Positions 26,724-36,599 are shown, counted from the first letter of the stretch. The stretch is DNA of 64,000 nt from Fibrivirga algicola (GCF_011742925.1 NZ_WAEL01000002.1:62001-126000), one strand, 5' to 3'. Numbers and translations are program-made. Notes: generated by a model not told the origin, from the letters alone.

Positions 26724-29090
26724 TTATTCGCTCCGCAGGCTCTTTACGGGGTCGCTTAGGGCGGCTTTGATGCTCTGGAAGCTGATGGTGAACAGGGCAA
26801 TAACCAGCGACAACGTACCCGCCAAGGCAAACATCCACCAGCGTATCTCGATCCGGTAGGCGAAATCCTGGAGCCATAGGTTCATGGCCCACCAGGCTAC
26901 CGGCACCGCAATGACGATGGCGATAATGACAAGTTGAATAAAGTCTTTGGCCAGCAGTTGAATGACGCTGCCTACGCTGGCCCCGAGCACTTTACGCACG
27001 CCAATTTCGCGGGTACGTACCTGTGCCGTGAAGGCCGCCAGCCCAAACAGACCGAGGCACGAGATCAGAATGGCGATCGAGGCGAAGATGGTGAACAGCA
27101 GTCCGGTGCGTTGCTCCGACTTATAGAGGTTGTTGAACACCTCGTCCAGAAACGAGTACTCAAACGTGTAATCGCCGTTGTATTGTTTCCAGGCGCGTTC
27201 AACCGTGGCAATGGCCTGGGCGGCGTCTTTACCGGTAGTTTTAACGTACATGGACCCCGCGTCTTTGTTATTGTAATAGAAGACGGCGGGTTCGATCTTT
27301 TGCCGCATCGACGCAAAATGGAAGTCTTTCACCACACCGATGATGGTGCCGTCGTGCTTCCACAACCGGAACCGCTTCCCGATCGGGTTCTTGATGCGGG
27401 CGGCTTTTACAGCGGTTTCGTTCAGGATAAAATGCAGTGAATCGGCCACGGCACCCGTGAAGTTGGCTCCCTGTTCCAGCTTCATGTTGAAGAACGGAAT
27501 GAAGTCCTTGTCGATCGCCATGGGCCGCATCATCATGGTTTCGCCTGCCTGTTTGCCATCCCAGGCATTATCACCCGTCTGCATGCCATTGTCAACGATG
27601 TTGGCGTTCGACCGTGTAACGCCCGCTACCCCCGGCTGACTGAGTAAATCGGCTTTCAGGACATCGTACTGCTTCGTCATGTCGCGCATGAAGAAAGCGA
27701 ACACGTGCGTTTTGTCGTAGCCCAGTTCTTTCGAGCGGATGTATTGCAGTTGGTTACTAATGATGAACGTACCTGCGATCAGCATCACCGACACCGCAAA
27801 CTGAACCACCACCAGCGCCTTCCGGAACGACGCCTCACTCAGCCGGTTCGACACTTTTCCTTTCAGCGCTTTCAACGGCTCGAACGAAGACAGCAACACC
27901 GCCGGGTAAATGCTCGACGCCACCAGGGTGCCGGCAATCGTGAGGCCAATCACCAGCCAGATCTGGTAACTGGTAACATCCAGCACCAGCGCCTTGCCCG
28001 ACAGTTGATTGTATAGGGGTAGTAGGCCCGCCATCAGCCCGAGGCCCAACACCGTAGCCAGTGCAAACAGCAGGGCGGTTTCGACCAGGAACTGCGTGAA
28101 CAACTGCGACCGGGCGGCGCCCACGATCTTACGCATACTCACTTCCTTCGAGCGAAGCATCGAGCGGGCCGTCGACAGGTTTACGTAGTTGATGCAGGCA
28201 ATAACTAGAATGAGCAGGGCCACAATGGCGAACATCCGGATGGTTTCGATGCCGCCTTCCGAACCGTCGGCGCGGTAGAGGTGCATGCTGGGTAGCGGCT
28301 GCAACAGGTAGGTCAGGTCGGTATCGTCGGGTTTGTTGCGGAGGTGAATGGTCCGCAGCTTATCGGTTACGCTGGCAATCGACGCGCTCTGGGGGATGAG
28401 CAGGTACGTGTCGTACATGAACTGCGAGAAATCGGAATCTGCGGTTTTGCCGCCCGGCTTACTGGCGTACATATCGGTGAAGAGCAGCGATATGGGCAGA
28501 AACAGATCGCCGGTGATCGACGAGTTTTTGGGCAGATCGCGAATAACGCCGCTGACCGTAAACGACACCTTACCATTGGCTGTCAACACCTTACCAATCG
28601 GATTCGCGTCGCCGAAATACCGTTTAGCCGTGGTCTCCGTCAACACCACCGAGTTGTTGTCTGGAAACGGTTTCGCGGGATTGCCCTGAATCAGGTTGAA
28701 ATCGAAGACCGAGAAAAAGGTCGGGTCGGTGAAGAACGAATGTTCTTCGGTGAAGACCTTGTCCTGATGCTTCAGCAGCGTGTAGGCGTAGTTACGCGCC
28801 AGCCGAACGGCGTCTTTCACTTCGGGCACCTCACGTTTGGCAAAGCCGGCAATGGGTGCTACCGTCGTTGTCCAGATTTGTCGGCTGCTGCCGGTTCCCG
28901 CCCAGTTTTCGAGTCGGTAGATGGACGTAGCCTGCTTATGAAAACGGTCGAAACTCAGCTCATCCTGCACCCATAGCAGAATCAGGATACCAACCGACAG
29001 GCCAACCGTTAAGCCTGTAATGTTGATCAGCGAGTAGAATGTGTTCTTGAACAGGTTCCGCCAGGCGGTTCTGATGTAGTTGCGTAGCAT
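26724..29090 (-). CDS. MacB/FtsX-type permease
   Basis: 788 residues, no prefix domain. Spans: about 20-42 (LINITGLTVGLSVGILILLW), FtsX block one around 285-400 (STARSMLRSKEVSMRKIVGA), a span near 428-448, FtsX block two around 670-788 (AQVRTREIGVRKVLGASVGS), ending PVKSLRSE. The two periplasmic MacB-like domains lie between. It has its own terminator at 26673. Whether it acts with a distant ATPase or without one cannot be seen. A 68-bp gap separates it from the permease upstream at 29159, so the two may be co-transcribed. Confidence 0.9.
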   Translation of the reverse strand: MLRNYIRTAWRNLFKNTFYSLINITGLTVGLSVGILILLWVQDELSFDRFHKQATSIYRLENWAGTGSSRQIWTTTVAPIAGFAKREVPEVKDAVRLARNYAYTLLKHQDKVFTEEHSFFTDPTFFSVFDFNLIQGNPAKPFPDNNSVVLTETTAKRYFGDANPIGKVLTANGKVSFTVSGVIRDLPKNSSITGDLFLPISLLFTDMYASKPGGKTADSDFSQFMYDTYLLIPQSASIASVTDKLRTIHLRNKPDDTDLTYLLQPLPSMHLYRADGSEGGIETIRMFAIVALLILVIACINYVNLSTARSMLRSKEVSMRKIVGAARSQLFTQFLVETALLFALATVLGLGLMAGLLPLYNQLSGKALVLDVTSYQIWLVIGLTIAGTLVASSIYPAVLLSSFEPLKALKGKVSNRLSEASFRKALVVVQFAVSVMLIAGTFIISNQLQYIRSKELGYDKTHVFAFFMRDMTKQYDVLKADLLSQPGVAGVTRSNANIVDNGMQTGDNAWDGKQAGETMMMRPMAIDKDFIPFFNMKLEQGANFTGAVADSLHFILNETAVKAARIKNPIGKRFRLWKHDGTIIGVVKDFHFASMRQKIEPAVFYYNNKDAGSMYVKTTGKDAAQAIATVERAWKQYNGDYTFEYSFLDEVFNNLYKSEQRTGLLFTIFASIAILISCLGLFGLAAFTAQVRTREIGVRKVLGASVGSVIQLLAKDFIQLVIIAIVIAVPVAWWAMNLWLQDFAYRIEIRWWMFALAGTLSLVIALFTISFQSIKAALSDPVKSLRSE

Positions 29091-29158
29091 AGTCGGCTAA
29101 AAAATAATCCGGTTAGCCTAAGCGGTGCCGGAGGTGAATGAGTAATACGGGTTACGGT

Positions 29159-31525
29159 CTATTCGGATCGGAGTGATTTGACGGGATTCGTCAGGGCGGC
29201 TTTGATGCTCTGGAAGCTGACCGTCAGCAGGGCGATGGTCACAGCCAACGTACCTGCGAGGGCGAACATCCACCATTCGATATCGATTTTGTAGGAAAAG
29301 CCCTGCAGCCAGCGGTGCATGGCGTACCAGGCTAGTGGCGAGGCAATCACGATCGCGAGTAGCACCAGCAATAGGAAATCACTGGCCAGCAGCGCAACCA
29401 CACTTGCTACCGATGCGCCCAACACCTTGCGCACGCCAATTTCTTTTGTGCGCTGCTCGGCAGTGAACGTAGCCAGTCCGAATAGACCCAGGCAGGAAAT
29501 AAAGATAGCCAACAGCGCAAAGTAGGTAGCCAACTGACTAACGACCTGTTCACTGCGATACAGCTTCTCGAATTCGAGGTCAGAGAACTGGTAGGTAAAC
29601 GGAAATTTCGGGTTCATCTCCCGGCAGATTCTCTCCAGACCAGCCAGTGCTTCTTTTGTCTTGCCCGCTTCGGTACGCACAACGATGGTGCCCCAGTTCA
29701 GTTGGTCATCCAGCCGGAGCACCAGCGGCTCAATGGCCTGATGCATAGACGTAAAGTGAAAATCGGCCAGAACCCCAACGATTTTCCCCTGGTGTGAACC
29801 CCAGGTCAACGGCTGACCGATGGGCTGCTTGTACCCGATCTTGGCCAGCGCCGTTTCGTTGATAATGAAACCAGCCGTATCGGTGCTGAAGTCTTTCGAG
29901 AAGTCGCGCCCTTCTTTTACCGTCAGTTTCAGCGTTTTGGTGAAGTCGTAGCCAACTACGCCGTTGGCAAACGAAATGCGCAAGTTTGGGTCTTTCCCCG
30001 CCCAATATATGTCGCCCGTATGGTGGCCAATCATCGTGGGTGTTTCGCGCATCTGAGAGACTGCCCGAATTCCCGGCAGGTTACCTGCTTCGGATTTAAA
30101 TAGCGCGTAATTTTTAATCAGATCGCCCTCAATGGGGATGTAAACCAGGTTTTCGCGCTCGTAGCCCAGATTCTTCGACTGAATGTAGCCGGTCTGACGG
30201 TACATGATAATCATGCCCAGGATCAGCACCATCGACAGCACAAACTGAAACACCACCAGCCCTTTCCGGAATGTGGTGGCGCCACTGCTAAACTGCAAGC
30301 GACCTTTCAGCACTCGAATGGGTCTCAGCGACGACAGAAAAATGGCCGGGTAACTGCCCGCCACCAGCCCGGTCATTGCCAGCAACCCCAGAATGATCAC
30401 CCAAAACAGCGGTTGGCCAACGGGCAAGGCCAGCTGCTTTCCGGTGACGTCGTTGAAGGCGGGCAAGAGTAGTGTCACCAGCAGAACGGCAATGCCCGTG
30501 GCGAAGAGGGTAAGCAGCAGCGCCTCGCCCACAAACTGCCCGATCAGCGCCGACCGCACCGCCCCGATCACCTTCCGGATGCCAATTTCCTTCGCCCGTT
30601 TGGTTGAGCGGGCAGTAGCCAGGTTCATGAAATTGATACAGGCAATGAGCAGAATAAATACGGCCACAATGCTGAACAGCCGTACGTACTCAATGCGCCC
30701 CCCGTCGAGCTGCCCATTGGTGAAGTGGCTATTCAGGTACGTGTCAGGGTACGGCTGCAGGGCCAATTCCACCCTGTACCCCTCTATCCGCTGTTGATAC
30801 CGGTAAATGAAATCCTTTATTTTAGCTTCCACCCTGGCCGGGTCAGCCGCCGGTCGCAGTTGCACGAGCGTAAATGGATTGGTGTTTCCCCAGTTATTGA
30901 CCCATTTATTGTCGGCCACATAGGCTTTCCAGGTTCTCAGAAAATCGAACTGTTTCGACGAATTGGCGGGCAGGTTCTCGAAGACGGCTGTTACCAGCAA
31001 ATCGTCCTTGTTCTCGTAGCGAATCGATTGACCAATGGCTTTCTCCGGGCTGCCAAAAAACTGATCGGCCATTTTGCGGGAAATAGCCACGCCAATGGGC
31101 GAATCCAGCGCAGTTTTGGGCGTTCCCTGCAACAGCGGATAACTGAACATCTGAAAGAAATCGGCCCCGGCAAACGTACCCGTGGCTTTACCTACCTCGT
31201 CGCCTACCTGAAACGTACTGACAATCGGTTGCTCCAGACTGCTGGCATATTCCACGTCGGGAATGACCCGCTTGAGCTCGTCGGCCAGTAGGCCCTGGGT
31301 GAAGTAGCTGGCTTCGATCTTGCCATCGAAATACTGGCGTTCGTAAACCTGATACAGGTTCTTGCCATTGGCATGAAACGCATCGACGCTCCGTTCGTCC
31401 CGAATCCACAGCCCGATCAGCAGGCTACAGGCGATGCCCAATGCCAGCCCCGAGATGTTGATGAGCGAGAAGGTCTTGTTCCGAATTAGATTTCGCCAGG
31501 CGACAGTGACATAATTCCGTATCAT
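29159..31525 (-). CDS. MacB/FtsX-type permease
   Basis: 788 residues with the standard two-unit layout: first span about 18-40 (LINISGLALGIACSLLIGLW), periplasmic domain, FtsX block one (STKRAKEIGIRKVIGAVRSA), second unit starting [20 protein letters not shown], and C-terminal block AEQRTKEIGVRKVLGASVAS, ending PVKSLRSE. It resembles the permease at 42598 more than its direct neighbours (shared YVRLFSIVAVFILLIACINF and TYLNSHFTNGQLDGGR-like text). The 430-bp region upstream, shared with a divergent lipoprotein gene, should hold its promoter. Confidence 0.9.
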   Translation of the reverse strand: MIRNYVTVAWRNLIRNKTFSLINISGLALGIACSLLIGLWIRDERSVDAFHANGKNLYQVYERQYFDGKIEASYFTQGLLADELKRVIPDVEYASSLEQPIVSTFQVGDEVGKATGTFAGADFFQMFSYPLLQGTPKTALDSPIGVAISRKMADQFFGSPEKAIGQSIRYENKDDLLVTAVFENLPANSSKQFDFLRTWKAYVADNKWVNNWGNTNPFTLVQLRPAADPARVEAKIKDFIYRYQQRIEGYRVELALQPYPDTYLNSHFTNGQLDGGRIEYVRLFSIVAVFILLIACINFMNLATARSTKRAKEIGIRKVIGAVRSALIGQFVGEALLLTLFATGIAVLLVTLLLPAFNDVTGKQLALPVGQPLFWVIILGLLAMTGLVAGSYPAIFLSSLRPIRVLKGRLQFSSGATTFRKGLVVFQFVLSMVLILGMIIMYRQTGYIQSKNLGYERENLVYIPIEGDLIKNYALFKSEAGNLPGIRAVSQMRETPTMIGHHTGDIYWAGKDPNLRISFANGVVGYDFTKTLKLTVKEGRDFSKDFSTDTAGFIINETALAKIGYKQPIGQPLTWGSHQGKIVGVLADFHFTSMHQAIEPLVLRLDDQLNWGTIVVRTEAGKTKEALAGLERICREMNPKFPFTYQFSDLEFEKLYRSEQVVSQLATYFALLAIFISCLGLFGLATFTAEQRTKEIGVRKVLGASVASVVALLASDFLLLVLLAIVIASPLAWYAMHRWLQGFSYKIDIEWWMFALAGTLAVTIALLTVSFQSIKAALTNPVKSLRSE

Positions 31526-31958
31526 AACTGGGTTGAGAAGAAAGCGTAGTGGTAATCTGCTCTTTTCTGGTCAAACGCCTTGCCAGACTCTCCAAAGCTC
31601 ACCCAGCGCTCCGTAAGGCAGTTTTTCGAGCTATTGCCCGCCTTCATTTGTCCACTACCGGACATCATCCGTACGGGGACGGACTAAAAAAACAGCGCCT
31701 GTCGTCCGCTCCCCCGGTACGTACCTGAGCTGATCTTCTGGTCCACCCGAGCTACTCATCCCATTAAAATTTGGCAGCGCAGCGTCAGTAAAATAAGTCG
31801 CTTTTCAACATGCCGCAGGTACGTTACCCAGCTTACCTCCAAACCGCTAAGCGGTTGGTCATGGTCGTTTCACAGGTCGCTTTTTCCGTTTGACTGAACT
31901 ACCCGCTGGGCTGTTGGCAGGGGGTCATCAATTTTGGGACTAGTAAACGACAACTACG
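31526..31958. other. Divergent intergenic region
   Basis: No gene seen. It must carry the promoters of the permease (minus) and of the lipoprotein at 31959 (plus). A near-consensus -7 box CAATTTTG lies at about 31928-31935 for the latter. Two copies of the GGTACGT core, one in the palindromic form GGTACGTACC, are present. Confidence 0.5.
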
Positions 31959-32672
31959 ATGCGCCACTCAATCTGTCTCCTGCTGCTTACTGGGCTACTG
32001 GCCTGTAATGCGCCTGTCCACGATGACATTGCCCCCACTCCTGTCCCGGATGAGCCGCCAACCGGTTCGTCGGCACCGGGCTTCGGTAGGTCCGACAAAC
32101 GTCCGGAAGGCACGCCGTTCACGTTTCCGGCCGGCATCACCCTAGTGAGTAAACCGCAGTTTGATGAGGATTGCCGGTACGATGCCAGGAAAAGTAAGCA
32201 GGTTAAAGGGTCGGGCAATGACGTAGCCTTGTGCGTGTCGTTCAGCAACAGTACCAACGCACCCATTCGGGTTGAACTGCCGCCGGGTCTGATCTGGGTA
32301 GCCGAAAAGAGCGAGGTATCCCGGGACGTCTCGCAAAACGGCATCCTCGTTAAGACTGTGACGATACTGGTCCCTGCGCATACGGTTCAAACCACCTGGC
32401 TTGTGGCATATTGCATCAACTTCGATCGGAGCAGTACCCGACCCGGCGACACGTTCGAGGCCCAGCCAATTCTGAGCAACCACCCCGGTATAAAGGCGTT
32501 GGCCCAACAAATGACCACCAAAAAAATCAACGAAGAAGACTACGCCAGGGAGCCAACTTATGCTGAGCGGCAACAACTGGACTTTGTTGGGGCTGCGGTT
32601 GTCGATATACAGGTATACGGCAAGGTGCAGCCCAGCACGCAGGTTTATCTCGACCAGTTGCCCAACACCTGA
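31959..32672 (+). CDS. Lipoprotein of unknown function
   Basis: 237 residues. The leader ends in a lipobox (LTGLLAC, Cys16), followed by a Pro-rich linker and a mostly beta domain (ALCVSFSNSTNAPIRVELPP, TILVPAHTVQTTWLVAYCI). The last third is helical (ALAQQMTTKKINEEDYAREP). I do not recognise the family. Probably anchored in the outer membrane, facing the periplasm or surface. It is followed 156 bp later by a second lipoprotein gene on the same strand; the two may be related in function only by position. Confidence 0.75.
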   Translation: MRHSICLLLLTGLLACNAPVHDDIAPTPVPDEPPTGSSAPGFGRSDKRPEGTPFTFPAGITLVSKPQFDEDCRYDARKSKQVKGSGNDVALCVSFSNSTNAPIRVELPPGLIWVAEKSEVSRDVSQNGILVKTVTILVPAHTVQTTWLVAYCINFDRSSTRPGDTFEAQPILSNHPGIKALAQQMTTKKINEEDYAREPTYAERQQLDFVGAAVVDIQVYGKVQPSTQVYLDQLPNT

Positions 32673-32828
32673 GGTACACGCCGGGCAATAGCCTGTCGGA
32701 ACTCCCTTCAGCTGCCTGACGACCCCTCCACGTCCGGTTCGATCGACCTGCGCATTCCGGCACCTGTTCTGGCCTTCCTGCCCCCCCACCTTTACGCTCG
32801 TAAACTCAGTAAACACACAACAAATACC

Positions 32829-33377
32829 ATGAAATCTATTCTTCTTTTTTTCACCCTCGCGCTCATCAGCGTGAATTGCACCACCCAGAACGCCGATGTC
32901 CTGCCCGGCGGCAGCAGCGGCAACGTACCCACCGAACTGACAGGGAAATGGCTGAAAGGCGCTTTCTCGATGGTCAATTTCTTTACCTACGATGGTCAGG
33001 ATCTGGGACGCGGCTACGAAAGCTCACGCGCGCTGAACATCACCAAAGACGGTCAGGCCGAGCTGTATCTGTATTTTCACACCTTCGACGGCTATTGCCA
33101 TTCCCACGCGTTTACGTATATCAAAGGCAAGGCAACAGTCGATGGCGACATGCTGACCATTACAGGTACGTCGGGGCGGTACCGCGGGGCCTACAGTGGG
33201 GCTTGTGGCAGCCGGAGCGGTTTCGACCGGGCCATGACAAGCGCCGAAGTACAGCAGCAGGTCATCAAACTCTACTGGCATGTGGAAACCCGCGACGGAC
33301 AGAAGTACCTGGTCACTAAGTTTGACCGTAGTGCCGATGACAGCGGCAGCGATTTCTTCAAGCCATCGAGCTGGTAG
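32829..33377 (+). CDS. Lipoprotein of unknown function (lipocalin-like layout)
   Basis: 182 residues; lipobox LISVNC with Cys17. The mature part starts VPTELTGKWLKGAFSMVNFF, continues with ITKDGQAELYLYFHTFDGYC and DGDMLTITGTSGRYRG and ends with a VKF-like strand pair; the GKW start and the alternating strands suggest a small lipid- or ligand-binding barrel. Two cysteines (in GYCHSHAF and SGACGSRSG) could form a disulfide. The function is unknown. A long hairpin at 33477-33533 lies downstream. Confidence 0.72.
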   Translation: MKSILLFFTLALISVNCTTQNADVLPGGSSGNVPTELTGKWLKGAFSMVNFFTYDGQDLGRGYESSRALNITKDGQAELYLYFHTFDGYCHSHAFTYIKGKATVDGDMLTITGTSGRYRGAYSGACGSRSGFDRAMTSAEVQQQVIKLYWHVETRDGQKYLVTKFDRSADDSGSDFFKPSSW

Positions 33378-33476
33378 TCCATTTCCTGCTCCGCTGTAGA
33401 AGGGTCTGGAGCAACACGTAACCAGCCTAACAGCCCCCGTCCATAGTTCGGCTGGCACGTTACATTTGTTTAGCCC

Positions 33477-33533
33477 ACCTGAACCCAAGAAGGGTTGAGC
33501 CCCACCGTGGCCAACCCCTTCTTGGGTTCAGGT
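33477..33533 (+). terminator. Long perfect-stem hairpin downstream of lipoprotein genes
   Basis: A stem of 21 bases with one bulged C: ACCTGAACCCAAGAAGGG then TTG, paired with CAACCCCTTCTTGGGTTCAG and GT. No T-run follows on the plus strand. It ends in a GGTACGTT octamer. It could be a rho-assisted end or a mobile palindrome. Confidence 0.45.
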
Positions 33534-33660
33534 ACGTTATCGTAGATTTCCGCTGTTTTCTGGCTTGACATTCACCAACTACGAATTAACGACAGCATCT
33601 GCTGCTACCTCCGCCTTTCTGTTAAAGTAGACAACGGATTCAATTGCAGCCACCCTACGA

Positions 33661-34188
33661 TCAATGGGACCGGGCATTTTCCGTCTGCGGCTGTTTCGAT
33701 AGGTCGGCCAGCAGTTGTTCCAGGTTATCGATAGACATTTTAAAGCCTAGTTCGAAGCCCATCTCAATCATGCGCTCCAGGCGGGTCAGCGATTCATTTT
33801 TTATGACAATACGCACGGTGGTGATACCGTCTCGTTCGCTGAACGTCGTATCCCATTCAGAACCCGGCAGTTCAGGGTTTTCGTTTTCGTCGGCAAACGA
33901 ATTGTACATTTTATAATTGGTCTTCGGAGTAATGGATGTAAACTCCTGAGTCGACCAGCGGGCCTGCCCTTCCGGGCTTACCATCGCGTAAAACCGTCGG
34001 CCACCCACCTTGAAATCCATGTACTTTGTCCTGGATGACCAGGGTTTGGGGGCTACCCATTGGTCCAGTAATTCGGGTTTCGTGAACGCATCCCAAACCA
34101 GCGGGAGTTCAGCCGCAAATTCCCGGTTGATGTATACCGTTTTTTGTGGCTTGTCAACGGTAAAATCGAATAGTAGATTGGTGTTCAT
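33661..34188 (-). CDS. SRPBCC (AHSA1-type) domain protein
   Basis: 175 residues. START-like fold: [77 protein letters not shown], then [18 protein letters not shown] and the long C-terminal helix [20 protein letters not shown]. Such proteins bind hydrophobic ligands or act like Hsp90 activators. The start overlaps the stop of the ArsR gene by 4 nt, so the pair is translationally coupled and is presumably repressed by that regulator. Confidence 0.9.
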   Translation of the reverse strand: MNTNLLFDFTVDKPQKTVYINREFAAELPLVWDAFTKPELLDQWVAPKPWSSRTKYMDFKVGGRRFYAMVSPEGQARWSTQEFTSITPKTNYKMYNSFADENENPELPGSEWDTTFSERDGITTVRIVIKNESLTRLERMIEMGFELGFKMSIDNLEQLLADLSKQPQTENARSH

Positions 34189-34505
34189 TGTTTCTGTTGA
34201 TTGATTGTTGCTAATATTTCGTCAAGTTGATTAAACCGGGTCTCCCAGATTGTCCGGTATTGGGCCAGCCAGTTGTCTATTTCTTTCAGTTTGTCGATCT
34301 CCAGCGAATAGTAGATCTCTCGGCCTTGAGGCTCCTGTTTTACCAATTCGCATTCCGTGAGAATGCGCAGGTGTTTCGACACCGCCTGCCGGGTTGTGTT
34401 GAAGTTGTCGGCAATGTCGTTCGGGGTCATTGCCTGTAAAGCGATCAAGGCAATAATGGCCCGCCTCGTTGGGTCAGCGATTGCCTGAAAAATGTCTCTC
34501 CTCAT
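34185..34505 (-). CDS. ArsR-type winged-helix regulator
   Basis: 106 residues; winged helix clear from [20 protein letters not shown] through [20 protein letters not shown] to [20 protein letters not shown]. No CxC metal site is present, so it belongs to the non-metal ArsR group usually paired with an SRPBCC gene, as here. It starts at the ATG at 34505, 20 bp after a perfect-looking operator/promoter. It probably represses its own two-gene operon. Confidence 0.92.
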   Translation of the reverse strand: MRRDIFQAIADPTRRAIIALIALQAMTPNDIADNFNTTRQAVSKHLRILTECELVKQEPQGREIYYSLEIDKLKEIDNWLAQYRTIWETRFNQLDEILATINQQKQ

Positions 34506-34525
34506 TGGTATAGTGCGCGATTAAC

Positions 34526-34567
34526 GAAACCGATCGGTTGCAAATATACGCGCAACCAATCGGTTTC
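34526..34567 (-). promoter_or_regulatory. ArsR operator overlapping the promoter
   Basis: Inverted repeat GAAACCGATCGGTTGC / GCAACCAATCGGTTTC (15 of 16 positions match) around a 10-bp centre. On the minus strand the centre contains TATATTTG (34541-34548), a perfect -7 box, with a TTG about 20 bp upstream as -33. A dimer bound to the repeat would cover the promoter. Confidence 0.8.
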
Positions 34568-34967
34568 ACAATAAATTCTCAGTATTTTCTATTCGGTAAA
34601 AAGCGAGCCCGAATGTAACCGTCTCAGTGCGTCCCTAAACGGGGCCCTTTTTCCTAGACGGACCGCACCGATCACTTGGCAGGTGGAACGATGTAAGGGC
34701 CAGCCGGTTGACTTGGGCAAAACGGGTCAGTGACTGGTGCTCAAACGGGGCCACCCGCGCGGTCAGTTTCATCAGCGTAGGCATCGTCGCTAGCAACAAA
34801 AAAAGCTGACGCCGAGCCTGTCGAAGCGCCCGGTGTCAGCTTTTTTTGTTCTTGCCTATTTTTATGAGAAAAGCCGTCGGCCAACAGGTAACTCAAAACC
34901 TCAGCGTAATTCTTTCCGGGCCGCCGGGCGGTTCCTCCGGCAATAGAATCCCTACCTAATTCAGCTA
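34568..34967. other. Intergenic region with terminator
   Basis: No gene recognised. A short minus-strand frame around 34640-34780 gives protein-like text without a known family. The only clear element is the terminator at 34798-34847. Confidence 0.4.
34798..34847 (-). terminator. Bidirectional intrinsic terminator of the propeller-YceI gene
   Basis: AGCTGACGCCG / CGGTGTCAGCT stem (10 of 11 pairs plus one wobble) with seven A on one side and seven T on the other. The loop contains GCCTGTCGAAG, a piece also found in the palindromic repeat near 47000. Confidence 0.85.
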
Positions 34968-36599
34968 TTATTTTTTTGCTACAATTTTTATAAAGAGCCT
35001 AATGTCGTCCAAAATTGCATTACCAGACTTGTAAAAGTGCTTTTCTGATCCATTATCGATACCCCAATCTGTCCGATCAACGACCAGCATTCCATTCATC
35101 TCGACAGTTCCGTCCATTCCGTCCAAAAAATACATTTGGGCTGGAAAAGTAACTGCCTTCGTGATACCTTCCATAGTCAGATTCCCTGTAACTTTTATAT
35201 TGCCTTCAGTTGTAACTCGTATACTTCCATCAGTTGGAACTTTCGTATTTCCATCATTTCCTGTGTCAACCTTCGTAATGACAAATGTAGAAACAGGAAA
35301 TTTTTTGACATCAAAAAATGGTGGTACTCTATTGCGTGAACGTTGATCGTCAAAGTTTTCAATTGTATTCATGTCGACGTCAACTGAGCCGCCCACCAGC
35401 TGACGGTTTTCGATCAACAGGTCTCCTTTTACTAAGTCAACGTCTCCTGTAGTGGTACCATCGCCAAGAAACTTCGAACCGTCCCATCCACCAAGCAGCA
35501 TAGACCCTTTCCATACTACAACGCTTTGCTTCGTATCGATGCTATATTTTTTCTGCCCTCCTTTATTATAAAAGTCCGTGATGGTCTTTCCATCAAACCG
35601 ATACACGCCGGTCGCATCGCCAAACCAAATACTTCCATCGTTCGCTTCCGAAATCCCGAAAAAAGCCCTTCCCGACCTGATTTCGGTTACAGTAGGCTTA
35701 TCAATAGACAAGGACGCTGCCTCATAACGAGAAACTGCCTGGACCGTCGGATTAGCCGGGTTTACCGGACCAGTAGTCCAGATATTTCCTTTTTTGTCCT
35801 GGATTATCGCATAAGCACCCCTATACGATACCTGCGTAAAGGTACCACCGTTGTAGCGCCAGAGGCCAGCGGTTCGGCCTACTTTGTAGCCATTGGCACC
35901 GCTGAGCCAAATAGCGCCTTTGCTATCTTCCAGTATAGCTGAAACCTGGAGAAAGGGTTCGCCCTTGTTGGTTAACGTGGTGAATTTCTTCCCGTCATAC
36001 ACGAAAGCATCGCCCCTGGTGCCAACCCACAATTTCCCTGTTTTATCTTCGATGAGCGTATTAATATCATTATTCAACTCCGCTTCTTTAAAAAAAAGCG
36101 GGGCGTTCGGCGATGTAAAATTGCGAAACGATTTCCCATCATAACGGCTTAGTCCACGTGCCGTACCGAACCAAATAATGCCGGCCTTGTCTTCATAAAT
36201 AGACGTAACTCGATTATTGGCAAGACCCTCCGTGGTCGTAAAATGTTGAACGGATTTTCCATCGTCATAGTACACGCCTGAATCAGTAGAAGCGAACCAG
36301 GTATTTCCCCGTCGATCTTCCAGAACATCAAGGAATCTGTGCTGACCTAGTTTACGGGTAAGATTAATAAACGATTTTCCATCATATCGAAAAACATCGC
36401 CAAATGATGCGTTGTTCGGGCCAGCAATCAACATGGTGCCATTCCTGCCTTTTTTTATAGTACGAGCCATTATGTTAGGCCCTATATCTTTAATTTCAGA
36501 CTTGATGGTATCTTTTGGTACGCTTGCCTGATTTTGTCCACAGGAAGTGCAGAAAACAAACACCAGGAACAAAGCATATACGTGCATGAGTGTAGCCAT
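34968..36599 (-). CDS. Lipoprotein fusing a beta-propeller to a YceI domain
   Basis: 543 residues. A lipobox-like FCTSC ends the leader (Cys20). Residues about 40-340 are Reg_prop-type propeller repeats, each with a DxxGxxWFGT core: RRGNTWFASTDSGVYYDDGK, KAGIIWFGTARGLSRYDGKS, KTGKLWVGTRGDAFVYDGKK, KGNIWTTG. Residues about 350-543 are a YceI domain (FFDVKKFPVSTFVITKV, VTGNLTMEGITKAVTFPA, VVDRTDWGI), a lipocalin-like barrel binding isoprenoids or other lipids. Propellers of this type usually belong to hybrid sensor kinases; fusion to YceI is unusual. The gene looks lower in GC than its neighbours. Confidence 0.85.
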   Translation of the reverse strand: MATLMHVYALFLVFVFCTSCGQNQASVPKDTIKSEIKDIGPNIMARTIKKGRNGTMLIAGPNNASFGDVFRYDGKSFINLTRKLGQHRFLDVLEDRRGNTWFASTDSGVYYDDGKSVQHFTTTEGLANNRVTSIYEDKAGIIWFGTARGLSRYDGKSFRNFTSPNAPLFFKEAELNNDINTLIEDKTGKLWVGTRGDAFVYDGKKFTTLTNKGEPFLQVSAILEDSKGAIWLSGANGYKVGRTAGLWRYNGGTFTQVSYRGAYAIIQDKKGNIWTTGPVNPANPTVQAVSRYEAASLSIDKPTVTEIRSGRAFFGISEANDGSIWFGDATGVYRFDGKTITDFYNKGGQKKYSIDTKQSVVVWKGSMLLGGWDGSKFLGDGTTTGDVDLVKGDLLIENRQLVGGSVDVDMNTIENFDDQRSRNRVPPFFDVKKFPVSTFVITKVDTGNDGNTKVPTDGSIRVTTEGNIKVTGNLTMEGITKAVTFPAQMYFLDGMDGTVEMNGMLVVDRTDWGIDNGSEKHFYKSGNAILDDIRLFIKIVAKK

